In this document: one piece after another, positions 46,871 to 56,702 of the stretch
Position numbering within the stretch: position 1 is the first letter of the stretch
Layout of the letters: the number at the start of each line of letters is the position of its first letter
From: Symbiodinium natans
Lineage: Eukaryota; Sar; Dinophyceae; Suessiales; Symbiodiniaceae
Direction: 5' to 3'
Assembly: GCA_905221605.1 (NCBI GenBank)
Contig: CAJNDS010000721.1
Coordinates: forward strand, 17,132 to 81,131
DNA length: 64,000 nucleotides
Made by a program: the position numbers and the translations under genes
The notes under the pieces: generated by a model
Databases searched by the model: none
Seen by the model: only the letters and a program-made list of their open reading frames with translations
What the model was told of the DNA's origin: nothing

Positions 46871-46995
46871 ACAAACGATGCTTGCTTGCTTGCTTGCGCA
46901 TATGTGCGGGTGGGTGGGTGGGTGGGTGGGTGGGTGGGTCGGTGCATGGATGGGTGGGTCGGTGGGTGGGTGGGTGGGTGGGTGGGGGGGCGGGG
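46871..46995 (+). repeat. (GCTT)n and (GGGT)n simple repeats
   Basis: GCTTGCTTGCTTGC is followed by about 20 GGGT/GGTG units with GGTCGGTGCATGGATG interruptions, ending in a G run. The His-Pro-Thr repeats encoded on the minus strand are artefacts. Confidence 0.9.
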
Positions 46996-48084
46996 GGAGT
47001 TGCGAGGGTGCGTGAAGACCCCCTTTCCAAGTAGGTATCCGTAAATAGCTTTGCCGATGGTTTAGGCTCTTATCGTTTTTTTATCGAGCATTTGGATACT
47101 GTTCTGAACGTAATCGTCGCATTCTACTTTTATCGTTTTGCTGACCAAAATGCACATTTGGGGTTTACGAAAATAAGGGACCTCTAATATAGACCCCAAA
47201 TAATGGGATAAGGACCCAAAAAAGGTACCCCTAATTTCGGAACCACCCCCCAGTTGATCAGCTTCGCACGTTCATGTGTGCTTCTCTCCACTCCCCGGCA
47301 TCGCTCTTGGGTTTGTGTCATCCTTCTTGTCGGCAAGTACCCTTTAACGTCAAACGAAGCTTCAAGGGTTTTTTCCCGATGAAACGCTTAAGGCCACTGG
47401 CATGGCTTGTGGTGCATCTCTGTGTGTGTGTGTGATATGTAGGGTATCTAGAGTATTCAGGGCATTCAGGGGATTTAGGGCGTTGCACAGGGAAGAGCAC
47501 CTAAACAACCGAGTCCTTCTCCGGACCGCACCCGGGTGGAGTGGGCCTAAACCCTAAACCCGAAACCCTAAACCCTAAACCCTAAACCCGAAACCCGAAA
47601 CCCTAAACCCTAAACCCTGAACTCGGGTTGGGGGGGGGGGGGGGGGTTAAGATCAGATTTGGCCGAGGAGCTGCATCATCTTCTTCCTTGGTTTTTGTGC
47701 AAGAAAACCCAATCAACGCAGCCCTAAACCCTAAACCCTAAAACCTAAACCCTAAACCCTAAACCCCAAACCCTAAGCCCCCTGTTTGGGAGGTTCCTAC
47801 TATAAGGAGTATGAGTATCCGTATTTTGGAGTCTATTGGGGGTGCTTACATTTGCGGGTGGCGGAGCCCTGGTCCAACAACATGAAACTGGATTCTTCAG
47901 GCTGCAGCGATCCCTTGTGTGGTTTAGGGTTTCGGGTTCAACCCTAAACCCTAAACCCTAGACCCTAGACCCTAAACCCTAAACCCGATCGGGAAAACTG
48001 AGCCGAAGAGCCGAAGTCTTTGACCCTAAACCCTGCCTAGCTTCATGATGTCGTCCATGCCGGCGGGTGCCCCACCACTCCTTG

Positions 48085-48194
48085 GTTGCCCAGTAACCAT
48101 ATTACAACAAGGGTGCCCTTCCTGGAAATAATTGGTTGAATATCAAGGAGCCTAGAACGAAACAGACGGGGACAAAAGGGTACCACTGGGCTAG
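48085..48194. mobile_element. MITE-like element, family F copy 3
   Basis: The left end TTGCCCAGTAACCATATTAC and the right end GGTACCACTGGGCTAG, with interior AAGGGTGCCCTTCCTGGAAA. The CCAGT/ACTGG ends are shared with the other F copies. Confidence 0.65.
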
Positions 48195-48396
48195 CCCTAA
48201 ACCCTAAACCCTAAACCCCAAACCCCAAACCCTAAACCCTAAACCCTAAACCCTAAACCCTAAATCCTAAACCACAGGGCGACCAAGACTCTCCGCCATG
48301 ACCTTGGCCTTCTCCTCGTCCATGACGCCTTCCTCGGAGTCTCTCCAGAAGCTGAAGGGGCTTCGCTGCAAGGAATCCGCCTCGGACGCCCTGGCA

Positions 48397-48456
48397 CCCT
48401 GGCACCCTGACACCCGACACCCTGACACCCTGACACCCTGACACCCTGACACCCTA
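48397..48456 (+). repeat. (ACCCTGAC)n octamer array
   Basis: About seven ACCCTGAC/ACCCTGGC units run directly into an array of CCCTAAA units (48457-48540), suggesting derivation from the telomere motif. Confidence 0.85.
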
Positions 48457-49608
48457 AACCCTAAACCCTAAACCCTAAACCCTAAACCCTAAACCCTAAA
48501 CCCTAACCCCTAAACCCTAAACCCTAAACCCTAAACCCTACACATGGTTTCTGATCCCAAAAGCTAAGAGTATCTTTTCCGCGGAACTTTCCTCTGCTTT
48601 ACTTACACGAGCTTGCCTGGAGCCACGACTGCGAAATGGGTTTAGGGTGTTCGGGCTTAGGGTTTGGGTCTTGGCGGGTTAAGGGTTTAGGGTTTAGGGT
48701 TTGGGGTTTAGGTTTGGGGTCTAGGGTTTAGAGGTTAGGGTTTTGGGGGTTTTGGGGGTTTAGGGTTTGGGTTTAGGGCTTGGGTCTTAGGGGGTTTGGG
48801 GTTAGGGTTTAGGGTTTAGGGGTTGGGGTTTGGCGATAAGGGTTAGGGGTTTGAAGTTTCAGATTGAAAGTTAAGTTGAGGCTTGGGGCTTTGTGGGTGG
48901 AGAACAAGATACCAGGAGGAAAACTGGCCATCAACCCAAAACCCCTTCCAATGTACCCCAATAGAGGGTTTACGGTTTAGGGTTTAGGGCCGTTTAGGAT
49001 TAGGTTTTAGGGCCGTTTAGAGTATGTCCCTCAAAGCCCTGTAAGGTTGACTGTTTACGAGAGAGGGAGACGACGGTGGGTTGAACATGGGGTACAGTAG
49101 GAAAGCCCCTGAGCAAGTTCAAAAAGTGTTCAAGAGAACTTGGATGTCTTGGGGTTAAGGCCAAGCAGTCCGATGCTAGATTTCCAGCTGAGCCATCCGT
49201 AAGGGTTTAGGGTTTTGGGGTCAAACCCTGAACCCTAAACCCTAAACCCGAAATCCCGAGATCCGTCGAGTCCTTCGCGGAGGGGCCCGAAACTACTCCA
49301 TGCTCAACCCGCAAGGGTGCGTTTGGCTCAAAAGAGTATCTTAGTTGTCCAGTAACCTGTGGGAATTAAAGGTTAACCTTCGAGACTATAAGGGGATTCT
49401 ATTACCCCAAAAAGGTTAAAGCTTACCTTCTCTACTACTAGGGTATGGGGTTCGTTTAGGTCTTACGGTTTAGGGATCTCCCCGAAGCCTCAAATCGAGA
49501 ACCTCAGTCGTCGCCCCCTCACCCATCCCAGCCCCAAATAAACCCTAGACCCTAGCCCTGAAGCCTAAACTCCAAGCCCCATACCGTACTTGGAGGATCG
49601 GGGCACTT

Positions 49609-49735
49609 AGTAAGTAGGGATATAAGTACCTTAATTGGGATTGTTAGTTAGTGTAGGTATAGTTACCTTACTTACAACCCTAAACCCTAAACCCTAAACC
49701 CTAGACCCTAAACCCGAAACCCTAAACCCTTTAAG
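49609..49735. mobile_element. MITE-like element, family G copy 2, array-interrupted
   Basis: The left end ACTTAGTAAGTAGGGATATA is followed by AAGTACCTTAATTGGGATTG and GGTATAGTTACCTTACTTAC, all shared with 23005-23222. The right end is replaced by CCCTAAA units at 49678-49730. Confidence 0.6.
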
Positions 49736-49940
49736 TAAGCCCAAACCCTTTAAGCAAGCCCCCTTTTCAACACGAACGGAGCGTCGGCTAAGAAACCTCG
49801 TCTCATTCGAAGATCGCGCGATCCAGCAAGGCCTCATGCCAAAAGGCTCACAAGATGTCGTCTACTCTTCCCTTAGGGTTTAGGGTTTAGGGTTTAGGGT
49901 TTAGCTTAGGGTTTAGGATTTAGGGTTTAGGGTTTGGGTT

Positions 49941-50113
49941 TCCCTACTACCCCCCTCTATACTACCCCCCCCCCCCCCCCAAGGTTGCCCCCTGTAAATT
50001 CATGGCTTAAGTATCCCCAAATAGCCTCAACTAGGGGGTGGAACCTAGGCTTAGTAATCTGAATAATCGCCTTTAATACTAGGGGGGGCGGTAGTATGGA
50101 GGGGGGTAGTAGG
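49941..50113. mobile_element. MITE-like element, family H, with C/G-run ends
   Basis: The left arm TTCCCTACTACCCCCCTCTA with TACTACC and the right arm GGTAGTATGGAGGGGGGTAG with TAGGGGAA are near-perfect inverted repeats of over 25 bases. The interior is AT-rich and has a CCTAGG core near 50044-50050. A related copy lies at 53298-53590. Confidence 0.8.
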
Positions 50114-50125
50114 GGAACCCATGAA

Positions 50126-50230
50126 GTAACCTACGAACAAAAGGGGGGGTGCCCTTTTTTGTTTTTAAGGGGATGAGAAGGCAACCTAAACCCTTAAAAA
50201 GGGAATAAGGGCCTACTCTAGGTCCCAGTC
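50126..50230. mobile_element. MITE-like element, family E copy 3
   Basis: It shares GTAACCTACGAACAAAAGGG, CCTTAAAAAGGGAATAAGGG and the right end CCTACTCTAGGTCCCAGTCT. It abuts the family H element on its left, whose end seems to have replaced the usual CTAGACCC. Confidence 0.6.
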
Positions 50231-51228
50231 TCCCCTTAGACGACAATGAACACATCGTTTTTACAGATTGCCGTGGGTTTTATACAAACGAAATACAACA
50301 TACTGCCTAAGGAAAATGTAGTTGTGAGGTCTTGGCTTTGAATTTGGTTTTGGGGTCTACAGGGCTTTGGGCCTAGGGGTTTATAGGACCCTAAACAGGT
50401 TTGGGTTTAGGGTTTAGGGTTTAGGGGTTTAAGAGTTAAGCTTCAGAGGTTTCAGGTTCGGGTTTAGGGTTTAAGGTTTAGGGGTCTGGGTGAACCCTAA
50501 ACTCAAACCCTCGGAACATTTCAACCTCAAACCTAAACCCTACACCTTAAATTTAAACCATAAACTTCTAGACCCTGAACCCGAAACGCTGAAGCCTAAG
50601 CCCTAGGCCTCTAAGCCTCTAAACCTCTAAAACTTTCAGCCCCTAACCTCTAACCCTAAACCCAAACTCCAAACCCTAAACCTCAAACCCAAAACTCCAA
50701 ACCCTAAACCCTAAACAGCAGCAAGCGACTGCAGGGGACTCTTCGTTCGCCAGCTTCTCTGCAAGCGCCCTCACGGCCTCGCAGCATAGGTTTAGGGTCT
50801 AGGGTCTGGTCTCTAGGGTTTAGGGTTTGGGGTCGAGGGTCTAGGGTTTGGGGCCGTTTAGGTTTAAGTTCTTAGTAGTACAGGGTGGAGGGATTAGGAT
50901 TCAGTTGACAAGGGGGTTCTGCTCCAGGGCCTTGGGATTATTATCTTGTTCTGAGTAGGCGATGAGGGAATGAAGTACAAGACAAGATTTTCCTCATTGC
51001 CTACTAAGAACCCTCAATGCTAAAGGGTTTCGGGGTCGAGTCCCAACCTTGAACTCGATACATCTTGAATTCGGACCGCTGAACCCCAAGCCGTTTAACT
51101 AGGGCTTAGGGTTTGGGGTTTTGGGGCTAGGGTTCAAAGTTTCACTGGGCACTTCTTCAAGGCCTTACAGCGGGGTTTAGGGCTCACAGCGCAGAAAGTG
51201 CTTCTAATTTAAGGCTGCAGCATGTGAG

Positions 51229-51374
51229 CAGTTCTCTGAATTGGGGTCCCTGTTTGGGTCACATGGTATATCCCTGACCCTAAACCCTAAACCTTAAACC
51301 CTGAACCCCTGCACCCTAAGCACACTTAAATAGAAGGCCCCCCAAAAGGGACCCTGTTTTAGAGAGCTGCCCAT
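51229..51374. mobile_element. MITE-like element, family C copy 3, with internal array
   Basis: The left arm CAGTTCTCTGAATTGGGGTC and the right arm AAAGGGACCCTGTTTTAGAG with AGCTG are inverted repeats like those at 43585-43680. CCCTAAA units occupy about 51277-51302 inside. Confidence 0.75.
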
Positions 51375-51561
51375 GTACTAGTAGAGGCCCGAAGGTGTCA
51401 GGGGGGCCGAGGGCCGACACCCCGCGCCAGCGGACAAAGGGTTTGGGGTTCAAGGTTTAGGGCTTAGGGTTTAGGATTTGGGTGGAACCTAGACCTACAC
51501 TCGACACCCCCTTATTGTGTAGGGTCTAGGGCTTAGGGTTCAGGGTTGAAGGCCGTGTACC

Positions 51562-51674
51562 TAAACTACACCCAGGAGTAACCTAGGAATAAACAGGGTG
51601 CCCTTTTGGCTTTAAGGCGATTACAAGTGAACCCGCCCTGAGAAAAGGAAACAAGGGCCTACTCCGAGTCCTAG
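51562..51674. mobile_element. MITE-like element, family E copy 4
   Basis: The left end CTACACCCAGGAGTAACCTA and the right end GGCCTACTCCGAGTCCTAG are inverted repeats. The interior TGCCCTTTTGGCTTTAAGGC is typical of the family. Confidence 0.7.
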
Positions 51675-52179
51675 CCCTAAACCCTAAACCCTAAACCCTG
51701 AACCCTAAACCCTGATAGCTTTCTACAGAGGCTTCGCTGGCCTCGGCCTCCTCTTCGAAGGCCTCGTTGTCGGGGACCTCGCAGCCATCAGCAAAGTTTG
51801 GCGTTCCGAGGGTTTAGGGGTTAGGGTTTAGGGTTTAGGGTTTGGGGTTTAGGGTTTGGAGTTTAGGGTTTAGGGTTTAGGGTTTAGTGTTTAGGGTTTA
51901 GGGTTTAGGGTTTAGGGTTTAGGGAACCCCGCCCCTCCTTTTCAAGCTACGGGAGCCCAGCAGGCCCAATTCTCACCTCCAAGACCTAATCCGTGCAACA
52001 CTAAACCCTAAAGTCTCGGCTGTTCTGGGCCGTTTAGGTGAACAGCCGGGCCCAAGAGACCCTAAACCCTAAACCCTAAACCCTAAACCCTGAACCCTGA
52101 ACCCTAAACCCTAAGCCTGAAATCCTGAAGCCCTTCAGCCGTAAACCCTGAATCCGGAGGACTGTTAAACCCTCTAAAC

Positions 52180-52480
52180 CCTTAAAACGTGTCATACCTG
52201 TAAAGCCAATTATCCCTTAAACCCCTAAACGCCTAAACCCTAACCCTTAACACCCTTAAACCCCATAAAAACCCTTAAAGCCTTTAAACCCTTAAAACCC
52301 TTAAAGCCCTTAAAAGCCCTTAAAACCCTAAAGCCCTGAAAACCCTGTAAACCCTTAAAATCCTCAAACCCCTTAAAGCCCTTAAAACCCTGTAAACCCT
52401 CAAAGCCCTTAACAAGCCCTTAAAACCCTTAACCCCCCTGAAGCCCTAAACCCTAAACCCTAAACCCTTGAACCCCTCAC
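52180..52480 (+). repeat. Degenerate (CCCTTAAAA)n array
   Basis: About 300 bases consist of CCCTTAAAA, CCCTTAAAG and CCCTGTAAA units, a telomere-derived nonamer family, ending in ordinary CCCTAAA units. Confidence 0.85.
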
Positions 52481-52498
52481 ACCCTTAAAAACCTGCGT

Positions 52499-52653
52499 GG
52501 CCCAGCAACCATCTCATTATGAGGGGGTTTAGGGTTTTGGGGGTTTGGGGGGTTAGGGTTCAGGGTTAGGGTTTGGGGGGTTTAGGGTTTAGGGAGGCAG
52601 GAATCCTAAGACATGTGAACGAAAAACAGGGGTAAAGGGTAACACTGGGCTAC
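52499..52653. mobile_element. MITE-like element, family F copy 4, with internal array
   Basis: The left end GGCCCAGCAACCATCTCATT and the right end GGGTAACACTGGGCTACTA match family F ends. TTTAGGG/TTTGGGG units fill 52525-52595 where other copies carry GGGTGCCCTT sequence. Confidence 0.65.
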
Positions 52654-53297
52654 TAAGAATCCTTAGAACCCTTGAGCCCCCTGACTCCCTACCCCCTAAA
52701 CCCCTAAACTCAAAACCCTCAAAACCCTCTATTAAAAATATTTAAACCCTTAAACACCTTAACCCTTAAACCCCTTAAAAACCCTTGAACCCTTTGAACC
52801 CTAAACCCTAAACCCCAAACCCTAAACCCTAAACCCTAAACCCTAAACCCTAAACCCTAAACCCTAAACCCTAAACCCTAAACCCTCTGAACTCTTGAAC
52901 CCCTTAAAACCCCCTTGGCACCTCGACGAACCGTGAATACCCGTCCGAGCCCAGGCGGGTGCTCTCGAAGTCCGAGGCGGAGCCCATGGTGTAAGCCTGC
53001 GATGCTCGGCTTTCTAAGGCGAGGAATTGGGGGCTTAGGGGTTGTTGCCCTAAACCCTAAGCCCTATAAGCCCTAAGCCCTAACCCTAAACCCTAAACCC
53101 TAAACCCTAAACCCTAGGTGTTGACATGAAAAAAGGAGAGCTGTGGGCATGCAGGGTTTAGGGCTTAGGGTTTAGGGTTTAGGGTTGCCACAACAACTAC
53201 CTAGTTAAAGTCTAGCTGCTCGGCACTTGGCGCTTCCTGCTTCTTCACAACAGAGGCCCCCTGACAGTGAGTGGCTTTGAAGCTTCGGACTGAGGGT

Positions 53298-53590
53298 TTA
53301 TCATGGGTTCCCCAACGATCCCCCTTCTGGACCCCCTAGGGTGTAGGGTATAGGGTATAGGGTTTAGGGTTAGTGTTACCCCCCCCCCCCCCCCCCACGG
53401 TCCTGCCAAATTAGGCTATCTAGGGATAAGTTAAACCTAGTCAAGTTCCCTCCCCCCCCCCCCCCCCCCCTCCCCTTAGGTTCCTTCTAAAATTGAGCCT
53501 CGCTAGGGAAAATTAAGCCTACTCAGGGCTATGTAAACGGGGAACCAAGGGGGGGGTAGTACGAGAAGGGTAGTAGTGAAACCCATGGGT
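53298..53590. mobile_element. MITE-like element, family H copy 2 (probable)
   Basis: It is bracketed by CATGGGTTCCCCAAC and GGGGGGGTAGTACGAGAAGG with GTAGTAGTGAAACCCATG. Inside are telomere units (53340-53370), two C runs (about 53378-53396 and 53453-53470) and TAGGGATAAG. The ends are more divergent than in copy 1. Confidence 0.5.
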
Positions 53591-54476
53591 TTATTGAGGT
53601 ATATGCAGGGTACAAAACAAGGACCCCGCCCCCATCTTTACCCTAAGCCACACCCCACCACCCCAAACCGTCTTCGGAAAAAGGTGACCCTAAGCTGTTG
53701 CTTTTTAAGGTTTGGGGTTCACACTTTTAACAGCCCGAGGGCGATGACATCAGGAGCCTTTGGCTCTGCCACGGCCTCGGCCTCGGCCCTCTGGCTTGGC
53801 GGCCACCACCTTTGCCGAAACTTGGCCTCCAGAGCCGCTCCTGGCTTGGGCTCAAGCTCCAGCGGCTCCAGCAAGCTGGCTAGGGGAGCATCATCTCCAG
53901 AAGGCGCTACCACCCCAGTCTTGGCCTCCACAGCCGCTGCTCCTGGCTTGGGCACCACCTTGGCAGCTCAAGACGAGGACTCCTTATGTTCATGGAAGTC
54001 GAGCGACCAGGACCACCATACATGCGTTGCTGCTTATAAACCCTAAACCCTGAACCATAAACTCTGAACCCTAAACCCTAAACCCTAAACTCTCGGGGGT
54101 TTAGGGAAAAGGGGGTTTGGGGTTTAGGGTTTAGGGTTCCGGGTTCCATGTTCCGGGTTCGGAGCCTCAGAAGACTTCGGGCTTGCCTCCGGCTTCTCGT
54201 AGTGCGAGTCGATCGGGTAGTACGATCCATAGCCTGGACAGCTCTTTGGGTTGCCCAACCTTTGGACTCTACAGGCTTTAGGGTTTAGGGTATAGGGTAT
54301 AGGGTTTAGGGTTTAGGGTATAGGGTATAGGTTTTAGGGGTCAGGGTTTAGGGTTTACGGCAACTGTGCCCTAAACCCTAAACCCCAAAAGGCCTCTACA
54401 AACCCTAAACCTCCGGCCCTTAAGACTCCACTGTAAACCCTACAATCCTAGATCCGAAGGTTTAGGGTTTAGGGTT

Positions 54477-54578
54477 GGGATGTTCCCCGTTATACTAACA
54501 GTCCTTAATAGGATTATAGTACCCCCTACTATAAACCCCTATTAATACAGGACTGTTAGTATAAGGGAAGACATCCCA
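54477..54578. mobile_element. MITE-like element, family B copy 4
   Basis: The left arm GGGATGTTCCCCGTTATACT with AACAGTCCTTAAT and the right arm AGGACTGTTAGTATAAGGGA with AGACATCCC form a near-perfect hairpin. This copy has the longest paired ends in the family. Confidence 0.85.
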
Positions 54579-55005
54579 AGTTTAGGACTTATGGTTGAGG
54601 GTGAACGCAAAAAAAGGGTTAAAAGGGAGAAAAGTCCCATCACTAGACTGCAGATCCCAGCCTAAACCCTGCAAAGCCTCAACCCTAAGTCCTCCAAGCC
54701 CCCCAAACCCCGGAAGCCCCGGAAGCCCCCTAAGCCCAATAAACCCTAAACCCTGAACCTAAAACCCTAAACCCTAAAAGCCCTAAACCCTAAGCCCTAG
54801 CCCCACCCCCACGCACCGTGCCTTGGTGGCCTTGATACGATCCTGCAGAAAGGGCGTTCAGGGTCTAGGGCCTAGGGATTGGGGTCGATAGGGTTTAGGG
54901 TTTAGGGTCTATAGGGCACATAGTTCCCAGAATCTTTGCTGAACCCGGTCGTGTGTCAAGAGGTCATCTGTGCCAACTCAGCCAAGCATGGGTTGAGCTA
55001 GCATA

Positions 55006-55091
55006 GCTAGGCCCAAGAGTAACTCGGGCTTATAAGGCAAGGCAAGCAAAAAGCCTCCAAAAAGCGAACAAGCGCCTTCTCCGGGTCCCAG
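55006..55091. mobile_element. MITE-like element, family E copy 5
   Basis: The left end CTAGGCCCAAGAGTAACTCG and the right end CGCCTTCTCCGGGTCCCAG are a divergent pair of family E ends. Confidence 0.5.
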
Positions 55092-55341
55092 ATTAAGGTC
55101 TCTACTTAGCTGGTAGTACGGCGGACTTTGCTGGTACGCGAGCCTTAGTTCCTTGACAGGAACCCCCCAAACCCTATAAACCCTAAACCCTGAACCCTGA
55201 ACCCTAAACCCTGAACCCTGAACCCTGAACCCTAAACCCTAAACCTTCAGCAACCTCCTAGCGCTCGGGTTCAAGCTGTAGCAAGTTTTAGGAGGCTTCG
55301 GGCTTAGGGCTAAGGGGCATCGTAAGAGCCTACAAACATTC

Positions 55342-55456
55342 GCTAGACCCAAAAGTAGGGCAGTAATGAAAAGGGTACCCCTCTTGGTTTCAAGGGTTTA
55401 GAAGGGAACCTAAACCCTGAAAAAAGAGAATAAGGGCCTACGTACTCTGGGTTCCC
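55342..55456. mobile_element. MITE-like element, family E copy 6
   Basis: The left end CTAGACCCAAAAGTAGGGC, the interior TTGGTTTCAAGGGTTTAGAA and the right end GGCCTACGTACTCTGGGTTC. A second right half follows at about 55513-55560 (AATGAGGGCCTACTCTGGGT) beyond a CCCTAAA array (55456-55508), so the right end is duplicated around the array. Confidence 0.65.
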
Positions 55457-56451
55457 TAAACCCTAAACCCTAAACCCTAAACCCTAAACCCTAGACCCTA
55501 AACCCTAGGCCCTTGACCCCAAAAAAAGAAAATGAGGGCCTACTCTGGGTTCTTGAATCTGAAGGTAGACCCTGGACCCCACCTTGGGCGAAGGGCGCTT
55601 CTGCCTTGGCAGTGCGGCTTGCGAGCTTGGGGTTGAGGCTTTTTAGGGTTTAGGGTTTATTGAAATTGTTAAGGGTTCAGGTCCGGGGAAAGTTTCGAGG
55701 AAAGTCTTGTTTTTTCTTTCAAATTTCCTAATTAATAACTTCAAGTTACTTAATAATTTCAAGTTACAGGGGGCTTGAGGGTTTAGGGTTTGGGATTTAG
55801 GGCTTAGGGTTTAGGGTTTGGGGGGGGGGGGGGGTGGGCAGGGAGAACTCATGGATTTTGTTGGGGGTCCAAGGGCTTAGGGTTCAGGGTTTGTTGCTTA
55901 AAGGTTCATATGAGTCGACGTCAAAATTACTTGTTTAAGCCTTGCTTGTTTTTGAGTTAGTGCGTCCCCTATCGTCTCCCATGCTTTTCACCTATCGTTC
56001 TTTTGTCCTATGGTACCCAATACCTCTATTCTATCATCTTAGCGCGTCCCTTATCGATCCTCCGTGTTTTGCCGCAACAACTACGCCCCAAAATAAGCAA
56101 GCGGTTATTTGACCACGTCTCATATACTAGTGTTGAGGCTTAGTTTTGGGATCCCGGGTCGGATTTCATGTTCCGCTTCTTGTTCGTCTCATTATTGATA
56201 TTTGTTGCTGGTTTGTTCTTGGCAGTTCTAGTGTTGGTGGTTGTTGGTGTTGTTGCCGTTGCCGTCGTTGTCGGCGTCGTTTTGTTCTTGCGTCTGTTCG
56301 TGGGGGGTGGGGGGAGGGTTAGGGGTTTAGGATTTTGGGGTTTGGGTCTGGAGGTTTAGGGGCCCAGGATATGGTGTTTAGGGCATTTAACTCCACACCC
56401 TAAGCCCAGACCCTATGCGGAGCTGCAATTGGTATTGTAGAAAGGAGTTAG

Positions 56452-56702
56452 TGTTGGAAGTTGGAAGGGTTAATGAACCCGGTAATCGTATTTGGCTCAA
56501 GATGGGCTTGAACAGAAAGCCACAAGTTCAAAAAGAAGTGCCTGGGTTCTTAGGGTTTGGTAAGGGTGTGGGTTCCTTCCCCCTTTCCTTCCCCCCTTGG
56601 TTGCTCTTATCCGTGTTCTTGGTTGTTTCTTGGTTCGATCTGGGAAATATAAGTTCAGGGCGATTAGGGGAGTTGATTTCCTTCCTTGGTTGTCCCCCCG
56701 TA
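56452..56702 (+). mobile_element. Candidate 5' LTR of a Copia-like retroelement
   Basis: The proposed start TGTTGGAAG is like Drosophila copia LTRs, which begin TGTTGGAA. The proposed end (CCCCGTA) is the base before a primer-binding-site-like sequence. That gives 251 bases, a normal Copia LTR size, with an AATATAAG AT-rich word near 56645. The matching 3' LTR would lie outside the window, so the limits are unproven, and the 3' end is TA rather than CA. Confidence 0.35.
56487..56501 (+). promoter_or_regulatory. Possible relic dinoflagellate spliced leader
   Basis: CGTATTTGGCTCAAG contains the last 11 bases of the dinoflagellate spliced leader (TTTGGCTCAAG), preceded by CGTA as if the central GCCAT were lost. 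Relic leaders mark genes re-inserted from trans-spliced mRNA in dinoflagellates. An 11-base match by chance in 64 kb is unlikely but possible. Confidence 0.4.

Larger units (their letters stand above)
46996..49940. repeat. Telomere-repeat block 12
   Basis: CCCTAAA arrays lie at 47548-47620, 47722-47780, 47940-47986, 48195-48272, 48457-48540, 49222-49250 and 49678-49730. TTTAGGG arrays lie at 48672-48840 (degenerate, with TTTTGGGGG variants) and 49873-49935. The interval 46996-47540 is array-free with no gene. Around 47925-47950 a short G-strand run meets a C-strand array. Confidence 0.85.
50231..53290. repeat. Telomere-repeat block 13
   Basis: TTTAGGG arrays lie at 50400-50490, 50790-50850 (degenerate), 51809-51925 and 53155-53185. 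CCCTAAA arrays lie at 50640-50716, 51675-51715, 52060-52115, 52797-52885 and 53048-53116. The interval 50860-51220 contains a degenerate inverted segment (ATTTTCCTCATTGCCTACTA near 50990) and no gene. Confidence 0.85.
4950..56410. repeat. Telomere-type repeat-saturated domain (TTTAGGG)n, overview
   Basis: Across about 51 kb I read well over one hundred short tandem arrays of TTTAGGG or its complement CCCTAAA. Most are 30-180 bp, in both orientations, with 100-500 bp of other sequence between them. Arrays range from perfect (34357-34536) to heavily substituted. They are absent from the two coding regions that flank the domain. TTTAGGG is the telomere repeat of plants and of several dinoflagellates (established knowledge). 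So many separate interstitial arrays argue against a simple chromosome end. The entries below list the arrays block by block; their ends are good to within a few bases. No convincing gene lies in the domain. Confidence 0.95.
53591..56410. repeat. Telomere-repeat block 14 and boundary to the retroelement
   Basis: CCCTAAA arrays lie at 54038-54090, 54735-54805, 55170-55245 (CCCTGAA variants) and 55456-55508. TTTAGGG arrays lie at 54118-54150, 54276-54355 (TATAGGG variants) and 55780-55830 (ending in a G run). From 53719 to 53958 the minus strand encodes Ala/Pro/Glu-rich peptides (PKPGAALEAKF-like) that could be a gene fragment, but I cannot support a gene. The interval 55905-56310 is array-free, T-rich and without a gene. 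The last degraded telomere words end near 56410. Confidence 0.8.

Noticed and set aside
53576-54053. A plus-strand 156-codon gene
   Set aside because: Its start lies in MITE sequence, it ends in telomere repeats, and the composition is Ala/Ser/Pro low complexity. The minus strand is equally open.
5333-56410. A CRISPR array or bacterial repeat locus
   Set aside because: The repeats are contiguous heptamers without regular unique spacers, and the context is eukaryotic.
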